Assembly (NCBI GenBank): GCA_905116865.2
Contig: CAJHNH020000201.1
Span: 1 to 64,000, forward strand
DNA: 64,000 nt
Direction: 5' to 3'
From: Candidula unifasciata
Lineage: Eukaryota > Mollusca > Gastropoda > Stylommatophora > Geomitridae
Shown: in pieces, positions 44,401 through 58,616 of the stretch
Layout of the letters: every line of letters starts with the position of its first letter
Position numbering within the stretch: the stretch's first letter is position 1
Made by a program: the position numbers and the translations under genes
The notes under the pieces: model-generated
Told to the model about the DNA's origin: nothing
Databases searched by the model: none
Seen by the model: the letters and a program-made list of their open reading frames with translations, nothing else

Positions 44401-47400
44401 TAGGAATAAACTCACAGGGAGCAAGTACAGCGGGGATCTACAGTCATCAGTAGAAATTATCCTCGTCGACACACGTTTCGGCCCACGATTTCTAAACGTA
44501 TTCGGAGGTGGGCCCACCTGAGTTCATGAAGCTCAGGGCTGCTTCCCCGCTGCACAGAATTACCGGATGGTGTTATTATTTCGGCCAGAGACAAGACGAC
44601 TTAGTGGTTTCGAAGGAGGCACTGTGAGATAAGAAGCCGCCACGGCAGCGCAATTAGAACAGTCCGCATGCCTGGACGACCGAGCGACAAGCTTATTTTG
44701 GTTTACCGGACACATGTTAGACTTTTATTAGCAGTTGGCAGAGGGACACTGGCAGACAATTCGTACACGATGGACTTTCAAAGGGATGAGAAACTCCTTT
44801 CCGCTAGACACCCGGACCAGCTCACCGAGGCCCGTCCCCTACGTTGTTGCGCTGCGTCCAAAGCCAGCTAGAGGCCCTTTCGGCTGCCTCTCCTAGTTTT
44901 TTGAGTGTTCGTTTCCGTTCATTACCGCGCAATCCTAGTTCTTTCACCACATTGTAGAGCGAAGTGGAAACGAGGCCTCTCGCTCCCACTTCGACGGCAA
45001 AAACCCGTACTGTGTAAGCCTCGTTTCTCCTCAAACCGGCTGCTAAATCACTGTACTTCTCGAGCTTGTACAAATGATTCTCCTCCATACGCGACTCAAA
45101 CGGGACCGTCAACTCAATCAGGATGAGCTGCCGTTTTTTTGCGCAGAATGGAGAACGATGTCCGGTCGCAGGCCGTTTTTTTACGGATCAACTCGGGGTA
45201 CCGTTCATGTCCTGGCAGATCAACCGCCAGTAACCAGTCCCTCGCAGAGTCTAGCACAGATGGAGCGAATGCGTTTTTGTTGACCTTACCTTTTGGAACC
45301 TGCCCAGCCTTGAGGAAACGAATGGGGACGATACTAGAACTGGCTCTGGCATTAGCCCTCATTCTAGCCTGGTCGACAACGGCTGCTAACTCCTTTAGCA
45401 CCTTGTTGTGGCGCCAGGTATATCGGCCTTGACCTAGAGCTTTCCTGCACGCGGACAGGACGTGCTCAAGAGTTTGCTTTGATTTGCACAACGGGCAAGT
45501 CGGATCGTTGGTCGCAGACCATTTAACCATGTTAACACCGGACGGTAATACATCGTACGCCGAGCGAACGATAAAGCTCAGTCGCAGCGGGGTCATCCGC
45601 CAGATCTCACCCCATGTGAGTATTCTAGGCAATGCGCTCTCCAGGCTGACCCAATGGCCATGCTGCGACTGCTGGGCTGCTTTCTGGACCCGAACCTCGT
45701 TTTCGTTGTCCCTCACCGTTTGTATCACCATGTCTCGGCGTTCTTTGGCTGAGGCCTTTGACCACCAATTGACTTTCCCGTGCCCTAGGCCTCGGCGGTC
45801 GGTTTGTGTGTAACCCATAATCTCCTTCAATTTTAGTGCGTTCTGAGCAGATTCTATCGCATCGAGGACCCTCCACTTCTGACCAGTCTTTAGAGCGGGC
45901 TGGACAGCGATGACATTTGGGTCTGAGGACTCGCGCAAAAGCATGGCGAGCCTAACTTTGCCGACTTTAAACTCTTCGGTTATCGACTTGAACGGAAGTA
46001 CCAGCTTAGCCTGTTTACAATACAGAGCCACGTCGGTCAGACAAGGCGGTGCACCAATCCACTTTCTTAAGGCTGTGTTGATTTTCTTTTCCATGGTTTC
46101 CACTGCAGTCATCGTCATCTCGTAGACTAGCAGTGGCCATAGGAGCTTCGGAATCAACATGAATTGGAGACACCATACCTTGAATTTTCCGATCAGCCTG
46201 CATCGCTCGATCGCGAGCAGGCCTGTAGCCAGTGACTCATGTATTCGCCGGACCTCCGCTCTATCGGATAACTTCGAATCGTAAACGCGACCGAGACTCT
46301 TCACCGGTTCCTCTAGAACCGTAGGGATCTTGTTCCTTGCCACCGTAAAACTGATCGCCGACACTTTGCCCTTATGGATTGACAGACTCCTCGACTTCTG
46401 CGGTTTGAACTGCATACCGCTCCATTGGACCACCGCGTCCAAACTTTTCAGGATCGTGCGGGCAGACTCCTCGCTGCCCGTTATAATAGTCGTGTCATCC
46501 ATAAATGCGCGTAGTGGCGGCAACCAGATGTCCCCTATTTGAAGGCCCTGTCCGTAGCCGGCCGCCCCGTCTAACATGATCTGCATAGCCATGACAAACA
46601 GTATAGGTGAGATCGTACAGCCCATAGCTATCCCAATCTGCAACTCAGTCCACCTCGTGGTAAACGTCGAGGTAGAGAAGCGCAAAGCGAACTTAGAGAA
46701 ATATTGCTCGACCATTTGACTGATCTGTGTCGGTACGTGAAACATGCGAAGGGCTCGCCACAGTAGCCTATGGGGGACTGCCCCGTAGGCGTTGGCTAAG
46801 TCCAACCATATTACGTGCAATTGTGTTCTCTCATGCTTGGCTCTCTGGATAGCCTCCCAAATCATGGTCGCGTGTTCAAGGCACCCAGGAACGCCTGGGA
46901 TACCACCCTTCTGAACACTCGTATCTATGTACTTGTTAGTCATCAGATACTGTGTGAGCCGGCGAGCCATGACTGAGAAGAATATCTTACCCTCGACATT
47001 CAACAGCGAGATGGGCCTGAATTGGGAAAGACTCTTCGAGTCCTGCTCTTTGGGAATGTAGACCCTATTTGCCTTTGACCACTCTGGACATATGTGATTG
47101 CGGATCCACGCTTGTCTCAACAAGACGTGAAGCATTTTAAGGATTTTCGGGCAACGCTTGTAAAGAACGTACTGAACACCGTTCGGACCTGGGGCAGACT
47201 TGCCGCTGGCTTTTTTCACAACGTCCTCAACCTCAGACCAAAGGGGAGGTACCATTTTAAATGGTACCTTCGGCACCGAAGGCTGTTTGAGTCCGCTAAG
47301 GATCTTTGGATTGTCATCGAGAGGCTCTCTCCTCTTTTTATCCGAGTACATCTTGCGTAGATGTAGCTCTAGTTCTTCCTGACTGACAACCAGAGTCCCA

Positions 47401-48393
47401 GACTTCGGTTGCTCGAATAGACCTCGGGCAAACTGATACGGGTCCCTAAAGAATTTCTCTCGCTCCCTTTTGGTTCTACGTCTGTTGTTACAGAAACGCT
47501 CGGCGCGACAGAGGGCATTGTGTTTGTTCTTTAAATGCACCCACACCTCGTACAGCCCCTCCCGTTCGCTGCCCGTAGCGGCTTTGAACCGTTTTCTGAG
47601 GGCATTCTTGTCTGCCCGACACTTTAGAATGTCCCTCTGCCTCCTGCTAGTATTCTGCTTGGCACCCGGCTGTGCCTTTACTACTGTCCCGAACTCGCGG
47701 GAGCAGTGTTCATATATTACATCACCAAATTTAGTAAGCTTGTCGCCTAGCGGCTTCTTGTTTAGAGTTTGTTTAAGTATCTCACATAATGTAACCTCCA
47801 ACTTACACCACACCACCTTCTCGCTCGCAGGTGGAAACCTGATTCTGGAACGCACTTCATCAGAAATCATCAAAGGTGCTCCTCCGCAGTCGACGTCATG
47901 GGCCTCTCCGGGCGAGCGGGGTTCACCCTGCCCGTCGTACCCTGACGACTCAGAAACTACCACAGGAGTGGTAGTTTTGCGACGGCGTTTACTGCGTGGA
48001 GCACCCTCGCATTTCATTCTTCCGGCATGCGTTCTCAGACCATGCAACCCCGTGAAGCTTTTTCCACATGTACAGAGCCAGCCCGGACGTTGGGCGAGTA
48101 TCTCAGTCCGGGGGCTAGCAAGGTCGTCACCGAGGGTATCAATCAGATTGGGCCCTTCATTCTCCCCCCCCCCCTTTCGGAGGGCCCTGGGGGCATATTT
48201 CATTGTGGTGGTGCGAAATCGGAGGTATTATACTGTGTTAGGGGTGATCAACCCGGTCCACAGTCGACATCTGTCTCCAGATATCAGTTTATCCCCCCGG
48301 CGATACCGGGGGGCCAGTCTTTCCATAGGTGTCAAAAGGTCTTTACCGATAGTCACCAGTCTTTCCTGGTAGTCTTGTGGGCTAGCCACGTAC
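44399..48393 (-). mobile_element. R2-like retrotransposon copy gamma (apparently full length)
   Basis: A minus-strand element of about 4.0 kb: a 5' UTR of about 190 nt (48393-48204), one long ORF interrupted by two homopolymer shifts, and a 3' UTR of about 423 nt ending at AATAGGAATAAAC (+ strand, 44399). Its 5' end abuts the 3' end of copy delta with no host DNA between. The leader has a perfect 8-bp GC stem (48290-48310, CCCCCCGG / CCGGGGGG with 5-nt loop TATCG) and three AAAGAC motifs in or near small hairpins. The 5' boundary is inferred from the junction with delta, because no other copy here reaches it. Confidence 0.85.
44822..48203 (-). pseudogene. R2-like ORF of copy gamma (two apparent frameshifts)
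   Basis: The frame opens at 48203 and runs 1,029 codons to 45114; the rest continues in another frame to 44822. Compared with beta, this copy has +2 nt in a T run at about 45174-45180 and +2 nt at about 45133-45139. Without these the ORF would be about 1,125 residues. It has an N-terminal CCHC finger C44, C46, H59, C65 (CXCX12HX5C) that beta lacks. All RT motifs are present (RPISLLN, WLDLANAYG, GCTISPILF, FMDD), as is the CPLC...H...C knuckle. The first shift falls just before the RPD motif of the endonuclease. It is probably encoded as RT plus restriction-like endonuclease with a DNA-binding finger. The shifts may be real or consensus errors in homopolymers. Confidence 0.85.
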
Positions 48394-49132
48394 AATAAGA
48401 ATAAACTCACAGGGAGCAAGTACAGCGGGGATCTACAGTCATCAGTAGAAATTATCCTCGTCGACACGTTTCGGCCCACGATTCCTTAACGTATTCGGAG
48501 GTGGGCCCACCTGAGTTCATGAAGCTCAGGGCTGCTTTCCCGCTGCACAGAATTACCGGATGGTGTTATTATTTCGGCCAGAGACAAGACGACTTAGTGG
48601 TTTCGAAGGAGGCACTGTGAGATAAGAAGCCGCCACGGCAGCGTAATTAGAACAGTCCGCATGCCTGGACGACCGAGCGACAAGCTTATTTTGGTTTACC
48701 GGACACATGTTAGACTTTTATTAGCAGTTGGCAGAGGGACACTGGCAGACAATTCGTACACGATGGACTTTCAAAGGGATGAGAAACTCCTTTCCGCTAG
48801 ACACCCAGACCAGCTTACCGAGGCCCGTCCCCTACGTTGTTGCGCTGCGTCCAAAGCCAGCTAGAGGCCCTTTCGGCTGCCTCTCCCAGTTTTTTGAGTG
48901 TTCGTTTCCGTTCATTACCGCGCAATCCTAGTTCTTTCACCACATTGTAGAGCGAAGTGGAAAAGAGGCCTCTCGCTCCCACTTCGACGGCAAAAACCCG
49001 TACTGTGTAAGCCTCGTTTCTCCTCAAACCGGCTGCTAAATCACTGTACTTCTCGAGCTTGTACAAATGATTCTCCTCCATACGCGACTCAAACGGGACG
49101 GTCAACTCAATCAGGATGAGCTGCCGTTTTTT
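48394..49132 (-). mobile_element. R2-like copy delta (5'-truncated)
   Basis: The 3' end at 48394 (AATAAGAATAAACTC on +) is followed in sense orientation directly by gamma's 5' UTR. Coding similarity runs from the 3' UTR through the C-terminus of the endonuclease (48815-49130, IELTVPFE ... LYKLEKY) and stops at GCCGTTTTTT (49132). Four unmatched bases ATTG follow, then host TATAAAAATA. It is very close in sequence to gamma and beta. Confidence 0.88.
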
Positions 49133-49136
49133 ATTG

Positions 49137-49937
49137 TATAAAAATAAAAACAGCTTTAGCATGTGATAACCAAATAACCACTTTTGTTACAGTGCTAATA
49201 ACACCATTAAAACGACCACTAATATAAAGACACAATTATATGGTGCGTGTTCTAAAGTTGGAAAACCAGACTATCTATCTATATATCTTCTATCTATATA
49301 TATAAAAATCAATGTTTGTGTGTTTGTTTGGTCTCTATAGACTCGGAAACTACTGAACCGATTTAGCTGAAATTTTCAGGATATGTTTGTTGTGATACCT
49401 GATTTTGAACTGTCGTGGTTTGAAATTCAACCTGTCACTGTTAGAGATAGGTGACCACAATTTATGCCAAAATATACGCAACTAATATTTATAACTTTAG
49501 TAATTTCTAATTATAGCCACGTTAGTAATTGCGCATGCGCCGTATTTACCATTCGCCGGCGAGTTACGTGCAGCCAATGCCTTCTCTAATGCTAATACAT
49601 AGAGTAGGTCGTGGTACAGCAAACAAGACTATCTCTATATTTGCCACAATAACCATATTAAACACGATTTCTATTTTCTGTTTTTTTTTTTCAAACAACC
49701 TTCGATGGGGGGGGGGGGGGGGGGGGCAATCAAGGACTATCTCGACGTTGGCGCAGACATTGACTGCGTCATTAACTTCATTAGACAGGTGAGATTTCCA
49801 TTGCCTTTCTTTTCTAAAAACCTTTGATGAGGGAGAGGGTACTAGGTGGATTTAGTTGTGGGGGTGGGGGTGGGGGGGGGGGGTTTCAAAGACTATCTCA
49901 AATTACGCCACAGCAACGCGTGGCCGGGTACAGCTAG
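49137..49937 (+). mobile_element. Helitron-like composite unit, right copy, second part
   Basis: Continues the unit broken at 44400 (TATAAAAATAAAAACAGCTT versus the left empty site). It has an internal 5'-type terminus (TCTATATATATAAAAATCAA, about 49292) and a poly-G at 49707-49726. The 3' end is the hairpin GCCAC(49907-49911)/GTGGC(49920-49924), then CTAG 49934-49937 followed by T. Confidence 0.75.
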
Positions 49938-50142
49938 TATATATATAGAAATACATAAATATAATGAAAAATTTTAAACCCACATCAAATATCTACACAG
50001 TCATACACATACCAAAGATACACATATAACATAATAATTCATTACTGATAACATACAGTCGTGGTCTGAAAGATGAGTGCTTGGAAAGGCGAATGTAAGA
50101 CGGGCCTGTGTGCCCAGTATATAACACTTTAAAAAAAAAGTT
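49938..50142. other. Spacer between Helitron-like end and TATC array
   Basis: Unique A/T-rich sequence; nothing recognised. Confidence 0.4.
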
Positions 50143-52476
<2,334 letters not shown>

Positions 52477-52888
52477 TGACTTATTGCAGCTGGATTAGTT
52501 CACACCGAGTCCACTTCTGACTTATTGCAGCTGGATTAGTTCACACCGAGTCCACTTCTGACTTATTGCAGCTGGATTAGTTCACACCGAGTCCACTTCT
52601 GACTTATTGCAGCTGGATTAGTTCACACCGAGTCCACTTCTGACTTATTGCAGCTGGATTAGTTCACACCGAGTCCACTTCTGACTTATTGCAGCTGGAT
52701 TAGTTCACACCGAGTCCACTTCTGACTTATTGCAGCTTGATTAGTTCACACCGAGTCCACTTCTGACTTATTGCAGCTGGATTAGTTCACACCGAGTCCA
52801 CTTCTGACTTATTGCAGCTGGATTAGTTCACACCGAGTCCACTTCTGACTTATTGCAGCTGGATTAGTTCACACCGAGTCCACTTCTC
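52477..52888. repeat. 41-bp minisatellite, 10 almost identical units
   Basis: The unit includes ACTTCTGACTTATTGCAGCT and GGATTAGTTCACACCGAGTC. I see only one substitution (GCTTGATT at about 52736), implying recent amplification. Confidence 0.97.
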
Positions 52889-53894
52889 TAACGATTTGCC
52901 ACAGACAAATCACCTGAGTTCGCACAGAACTCCCGTTTTTGTCACTGAGATTTGCCACCAACAAATTACCTTGATTTTACATTGCCAATAATTAGTAGCC
53001 CTCGTTAATTATCTTGGGGATGGGCAACCTCTGGAACATTAGAGTGGACACGAGAGGGCACTGGTTGGTATTTCTTTCCTCTTGCTCTTGTCCAGTAGCC
53101 CACTCGAGGGAGCTGGTGCCTCAGTCAGCTGTCACCCACATCCGATCTCTGTATGGAAGCGTTTTAGTCCCACGAGTATCGATTCTGATATCACAGTCTC
53201 TAGGGACTTCTGTTTCCGTGGCTAAAATGAGGGGGATCCATGTCCGTACAGGGCATCGATTCGCCCACAAACTTGTCACATACACGGGCTGTGTGTAGGA
53301 AATTTAGAATGAGAAGGTAATGGTAACAGGAATAAATGAATTAATGAATACAGAACTGACACTGCACTCGGGAGATTGCCACACGTGCTCCTCCGTCGTC
53401 AGTAGCTATCGAAGGGTCTCCATGCTATAAGTACCAGTAGGTACCGGATTGAAAAATCAGCAAATTTTCCCCCTTATTGTTGAATATCTCCCAAAACCTC
53501 TACTCCTCCCCCCCCCCCTTTTCCACCCCTCCCGTTTGGATAAATAGTCTTCTTTTCGAAGTGATCAAGTCGTTGCTTTCCACTCCAAACGGACACCTTG
53601 TTCAGTTCACAACTGCACTTTTTTAGGAGATTACCTGGATCGTCACTGTTAGTACACAGTTCGTGCTTTGTGCGATGGTCTCGTGAGGCAAGTAGCTGTC
53701 CAGCTGAGAGAGAATGAGCCATGTCGGCTATCCTCTGTGTGCAATAATTTGATTATCTCCACTTTAAAGTTTACAGGGTTGTTGTTGTGTCCCCCCCCCC
53801 CATTCCCCCCCCTTCCCCCCCCCCCCCCCAATCCCACAGATCTGTTGTTGAAGTCCTTATGGGAGAAACTAAAATTGTTTCCGAGCTGACAGAG
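52889..53894. other. No gene supported; C tracts
   Basis: A + open frame of 94 codons (53014-53298) matches nothing I know. C-rich tracts lie at 53505-53519 and 53791-53830. Confidence 0.4.
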
Positions 53895-54515
53895 AGAGAG
53901 GCTGTGAATAATGTGGACACAGAATATCAGGAATACTGACATGCTACAGAGAGATATGCTGAGAATATTGTGGACACAGAATATCAGAAATACTGACATG
54001 CTACAGAGAGAGAGGCTGAGAATATCAGAAATACTGACATGCTACAGAGAGAGAGAGAGACTGAGAATATTGTGGACACAGAATATCAGAAATACTGACA
54101 TGCTACAGAGAGAGAGAGAGAGGCTGAGAATATTGTGGACACAGAATATCAGGAATACTGACATGCTACAGAGAGAGAGGCTGAGAATACTGTGGACACA
54201 GAATATCAGAAATACTGACATGCTACAGAGAGACAGGCTGAGAATATTGTGGACACAGAATATCAGAAATACTGACATGCTACAGAGAGACAGGCTGAGA
54301 ATATTGTGGACACAGAATATCAGAAATACTGACATGCTACAGAGAGACAGGCTGAGAATATTGTGGACACAGAATATCAGAAATACTGACATGCTACAGA
54401 GAGATAGGCTGAGAATATTGTGGACACAGAATATCAGAAATACTGACATGCTACAGAGAGATAGGCTGAGAATATTGTGGACACAGAATATCAGAAAAAC
54501 TGACATTCTAAAGAA
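53895..54515. repeat. 57-bp minisatellite, about 11 units
   Basis: The unit includes AGAATATTGTGGACACAGAA and TATCAGAAATACTGACATGC, then TACAGAGAGA plus CAGGCTG, with a GAGA-length variant region. As 57 is 19 codons, 220-codon (+) and 181-codon (-) frames stay open through the array; these are not genes. Confidence 0.95.
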
Positions 54516-55680
54516 TGTGAGCATCAAGAAAGAGCAGCTACAAAGCAACATTTTGTCTCGGAAGCTGAAATAAACGAAGATGGACAAATGATGTAAACGT
54601 GAGTCCGTGGATATGAAAGTTCACGAGGCTGGAGAGCTGGCAAGAGACCAAGTTTCTTTAATGGAGACCGCGATGAGAGCGACGTTCTGCAAAGGGCATA
54701 AAAAATGAATCAGATATTCCACATTGTAAGCAAGAATCGTTTAACAAAACTAGGATTGTCCTGCCATAGGTGGTCATGTAGGCTCGCTAGATGTTCCAGC
54801 AAGTGAGACAAAAAGCCTCGTATGGATCAACTGCGTAAATATTTGGATGGCAAATACATAGATTTCTGATAGGCTGACTTAACAGGACTTGACTTATAGG
54901 CTGACCAAACAGAACTTGACTAATATGGTGAGCAAACAGACCATTACTGATAGGGTGACCAAATAGAACTTGACTGATATCAGAAAAACGTATATCAATT
55001 TGTGGTGATCGATTCAACCAAGACCTCATTCCTTAAACCAATGATAACTGAGACTGGTTGTGCTAAAAAGTCTAGACTGGGCTGTTGACTGAACGGAGTC
55101 AGATTACCTACATGGGCCAGTCAGAAATTATGTCAATAATTGATTACAATCTACATTACAGTGAATAATCACCTTTCCTATCTAACCCGTACAAGTTCAA
55201 ATCTACAGATGAAAATATGCATGCATTAGTCCCTTTTTTGTTGTTGGCAAACCTCGTCCATCTTATACCTCTTCTAATTGCTTTCTTTTTGCCGGGCAAT
55301 GTTTATTCTGCTTTTACAGTAAAATCGCTGTAACATGAAACCTCTTAAGACGAACACTCAGCTAGAATTAACACAGCTTAAGTCCAAGCAGGGATACATT
55401 TTTCATAAATCATCTTTCAGTCCCAGGATAGCATCAGGGCTTTCACGTCGTTCCTTGGGAATCGTTTCAACGAGGTTTTACTTCCAAAACACCCTTCCCG
55501 CTCACTCATTTATTCGCCGTTTTCTCAAAAAAAATTTTTTATCGCAGTATCACAACATCAACATACTTTTTCGCTAACTTCCTTTCTGATTCTGACTCAC
55601 ACATTTGGACCAGGACTGGGTTTCGATGAGTTCCCATCGGTAATTTCTTACCTTATGTGGCTTAGTTATCTCGTATAGAC
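54516..55680. other. No gene; short degenerate tandem
   Basis: About four diverged copies of a 30-bp TGATAGGCTGACCAAACAGA-type unit at 54860-54985. The remainder (to the hAT end at 55681) is unremarkable. Confidence 0.5.
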
Positions 55681-57295
55681 CAGTGTTTTCCAAACTTTTC
55701 TTAGTCGCGGCTACCCTATTTTATTAAAATGTCTCCAAGGCGCCCTAACCTAAGTCACAGTATGACCATTCGTATGTAAAAGATAAAAGCAAATAAAACT
55801 CGTGTATCTTCGTTATTTTTTTTTCTTTCTTTCTTTACATTAAATTAACATTAATGTGATTGATGAGCCTGTAAACCACTCTAACTTTTCTCAGATCGTG
55901 GATTGAAACTAGACACGGCCACCCTTTGTTTCCTTTTCCGTGTTGATTGTTGCTTTAACCTGTTTATTTTTTTTTTTTTTTATAACAGCGACTTCATAAA
56001 ACCCAGCTTTGCACAAATAGGACGTGGAAAATGAAATTAAATCCTCTGAGCCTTATCACTTAGAAGAGGAGTTTCATCATTTTTTTTTTTTTTTTTTGGT
56101 GGGGGGGGCGGGGGGGGGGGGGGGGGGAACTCCAAATTCTGTAAGTTGCATGCTACCAAATTTTGCTTCTAAACTGTAATCACGAGATAACTGGATACGA
56201 TTCTCTTCATCAGCGGAAGTACATTCAAACGGAGCACATCATATTTATCTCTTATCCTAACACCTGATTCAGTGCAGGACTCAGATGCTTTGATGCAAGC
56301 GCTTATCTATAAATTATGCAATGGGTGCACAGTGCGTTTAACTCTTTGAGGCGTGAGGAACGCATCATACGTTCATAGGTTATTGCCTAGAAGCTTAGTG
56401 AACGCATAATGCGCCGATTTTACGTCTGTCTTGACTACCCCTTGGGCCTGTGATGCTAAACCCTCTGGAACTCAAAGAGTTAATGATTTGCTTTGAATAA
56501 GCGCATGTGATCCTTTATAGCAGCCAGACATGGAGCGAGCTCTATCAGTAGAGACATCATCTCAAACATTTCCTGAGCCTTCGCTTCTGCAGTGAAATTC
56601 TTTACAAAACAGCAGGTCTTCTTTAATATGATTGCCATCTATAAACTGTATATAACGTATCAAATGAATATCCTAAACATAATCCGTAGCCTCAGCCAAC
56701 TGCAATCCAAATACGACTCCTTTATTTTTTCAGGTAATTGATCGTTTATATCCTTCGCCTTTTGTTGTAATCTCCGAGTAACAGTGTTACTGGGCAAAGG
56801 TACTTTAAAAAACATCAGACTGGCCAATCATGACGTTCACCATATCTACAGCAGCCGGTAGAATAAGTTCTTCTGCGATGGTATGAGGCTTCTTACATTT
56901 TGCTATTCTGTAAGTCATCTTGTCAGATGCTAGCAAAGCGTTGTTTTGTATTGATGCTGTTTTAAAAAATGTATTTATTTGTTGTTCTAGTTCTTTTAAC
57001 TTCCTGGCCAATAAAATCTCGAGTTTTGCCAACCATGCTGTGGCGATTAGCTTCCAAATGGCGCTCCAACTTACTTGGAAGCGTTCATTGTGTTGCAAAA
57101 AAATTTCATACATTATATGAAATTGTGGTCTCTTTTCTCCATTAATGTCTGTTGACGTAAAACCAAACTCTAAATAACAATCATCATATTTATGATATTT
57201 TTGTTTCTTCACACTCGTGCCACTGGTTGAAGGCACTATACCGCTTAACAATGTTAACAATCGGCCCATTATCAAAGATACAAGAGCCAAAAATC
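55681..57295 (-). pseudogene. Decayed hAT transposon with ZBED5-like transposase
   Basis: The terminus CAGTGTTTTCCAAACTTTTC at 55681 is a typical hAT end. On the minus strand, the transposase N-terminus starts at 57290: PSTSGTSVKKQKY, KYDDCYLEFGFTSTDINGE, then KKPHTIAEELILPAAVDMVN. The BED zinc-finger cysteines are lost (RPQF where RPQC is expected). It continues with PLPSNTVTRRLQQKAKDIND, STDRARSMSGCYKG and, after a MITE, ALASKHLSPALNQVLG and a C-terminal piece (EENRIQLSRDYSLEAKFGS). Stops, frameshifts and large deletions make it non-functional, and no opposite terminus was found beyond 57295. A G tract lies at 56098-56127. Confidence 0.8.
56338..56483. mobile_element. piggyBac-like MITE, 146 bp, in the hAT transposase
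   Basis: TTAACTCTTTGAG at the left and CTCAAAGAGTTAA at the right are perfect 13-bp inverted ends including the TTAA target duplication (56338-56341, 56480-56483). The hAT transposase reading (QSKS ... LNALCTHC) joins across it when one TTAA is kept. Inner near-repeat: GAACGCAT(C/A)AT. Confidence 0.88.
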
Positions 57296-57859
57296 ACAAA
57301 ACTGTTCATTAAAGACAACAAACAAGAAGTAATGTAAATAACTAAATTACAACAAAGCGCCGAGCTAAACTTGGGGAAGGGGGGGGGGGGGAAGATATAC
57401 CCCTTTATTTCAACTTTGTGTGTTTGTGAGTATTGTGTCTTTCTGCTTTCGTGTCGGTTTGTGTGTGTTTTGTTTATATATTGTTAGTCTGTTCATATCT
57501 GTTCCCGTTTGTTTATGTCTGTTGTGTTACGTGCAAATTGATTGAAAAACACAAGAATAGACGGTTTTGTGGGAGGTCGGTACTAGTAGGGATATGGCCC
57601 CATTTTGTTTTCATTTTAGTGGTCGGGCTTTTATTGGTCTAGCTTTTCATCTGTTGGTTTTCGTTGGGATTTGACGATGTTTCCAGATTTCATAGCACAT
57701 GCCCGCTTTACTTTTCAATTCCTCTTTATGTCTTTTGAAATTGAAATTTTAAAATTGCTTAAAGTCCGTACACTCCTCTGTGTCTTTATCCTGTCGATAT
57801 TGGTCTGCGAATTGTTGTACTAATCCGTCTATACGTTCTTTGTTATTTCCGGTCTTTTT
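57296..57859. other. No feature recognised; G tract
   Basis: A poly-G at 57378-57391. A + 69-codon hydrophobic open frame (57433-57642) has two membrane-like stretches but no family match. Confidence 0.35.
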
Positions 57860-58440
57860 GTTGTTTTCCTAGTAGTGTTCTTTGTTTTGGATGCTGGGGG
57901 GGGGGGGGGGGGGGGGGGGGGGGTCCTTAAATCCTGGTTGTTTGTCTGGGGATAAAGGTGATAGTGGTGAATCTGGAATTTCGATAGTCTCCAGCGCTGT
58001 GTTGAGAACTTGTGCTGTGGTCTCCCCTGGTGTTGCTGTCACTGTGGGAGTGGTTGATGTGGCAGTTGGATTTGTTCTCACTGCCTGTGGTGTCTTGGGC
58101 GTCTCTGCTTGATTTTCCGGCGGTGATAAGTTTCTTTCTGAGTTCTTTGCAGAGAGGCATGGATTGATCTTTTAACTCATATCAGAGCATTTGTTGGGCC
58201 AATGTTCGTCCTGTTTGCAATGCATGCAGGCGATCCGTCTTCCAGGCATTGTGATGAGAAGTTTGCGGTTCTTTTGCGTGATTCCGGGAGTATCTACGTA
58301 GAAGATTAAATAGGGTACTTGACGCGGGGGTATAGATTATATATATGGGTACATTATAGATACATACTGAGTTACCTCGGTATATAGTGGGAAGAGAGAG
58401 ATCGTCAGAAACCGACAGAAGATTCTTGAACACCTTTTGT
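57860..58440 (-). pseudogene. Gag/ORF1-like fragment with CCHC zinc knuckle
   Basis: The minus strand reads RKLLITMPGRRIACMHCKQD then EHWPNKC, i.e. CX2CX4HX4C (codons about 58228-58187), the nucleic-acid-binding knuckle of gag or LINE ORF1 proteins. A Thr/Ser/Pro-rich tail follows (TSTTPTVTATPGE, IPDSPLSPLSPDKQPG), ending in a proline run coded by the G tract at 57896-57923. Frameshifts lie upstream and an in-frame stop follows the knuckle. No RT is attached, so the family is not assignable beyond gag/ORF1-like. Confidence 0.55.
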
Positions 58441-58616
58441 CATGGTAAGGAGGTATGCCTTTCATTATAATATAACATTTTTAGTTTAAATTAAACGGCA
58501 TACATTGATGTAGAATATCATTTGTTAAAATAGAATAGAATTCGTTGAAATAAAACAGCATTCACTGAAACAGAACACTATTCATTTAAAACAAGGAACA
58601 GTTCATTGAAATAAAC
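58441..58616. other. A/T-rich degenerate tandem
   Basis: Several diverged copies of a roughly 30-bp GAAATAAAACAGCATTCACT-like motif. No gene. Confidence 0.4.

Noticed and set aside
48204..48393. Firm call of an HDV-like ribozyme in gamma's leader
   Set aside because: Strong hairpins exist, but I could not satisfy the nested double pseudoknot or catalytic C by eye; kept only as a lead.
53911..54587. 220- and 181-codon frames with 19-residue repeats
   Set aside because: The 57-bp minisatellite unit is a multiple of three without stops, so frames stay open by construction.
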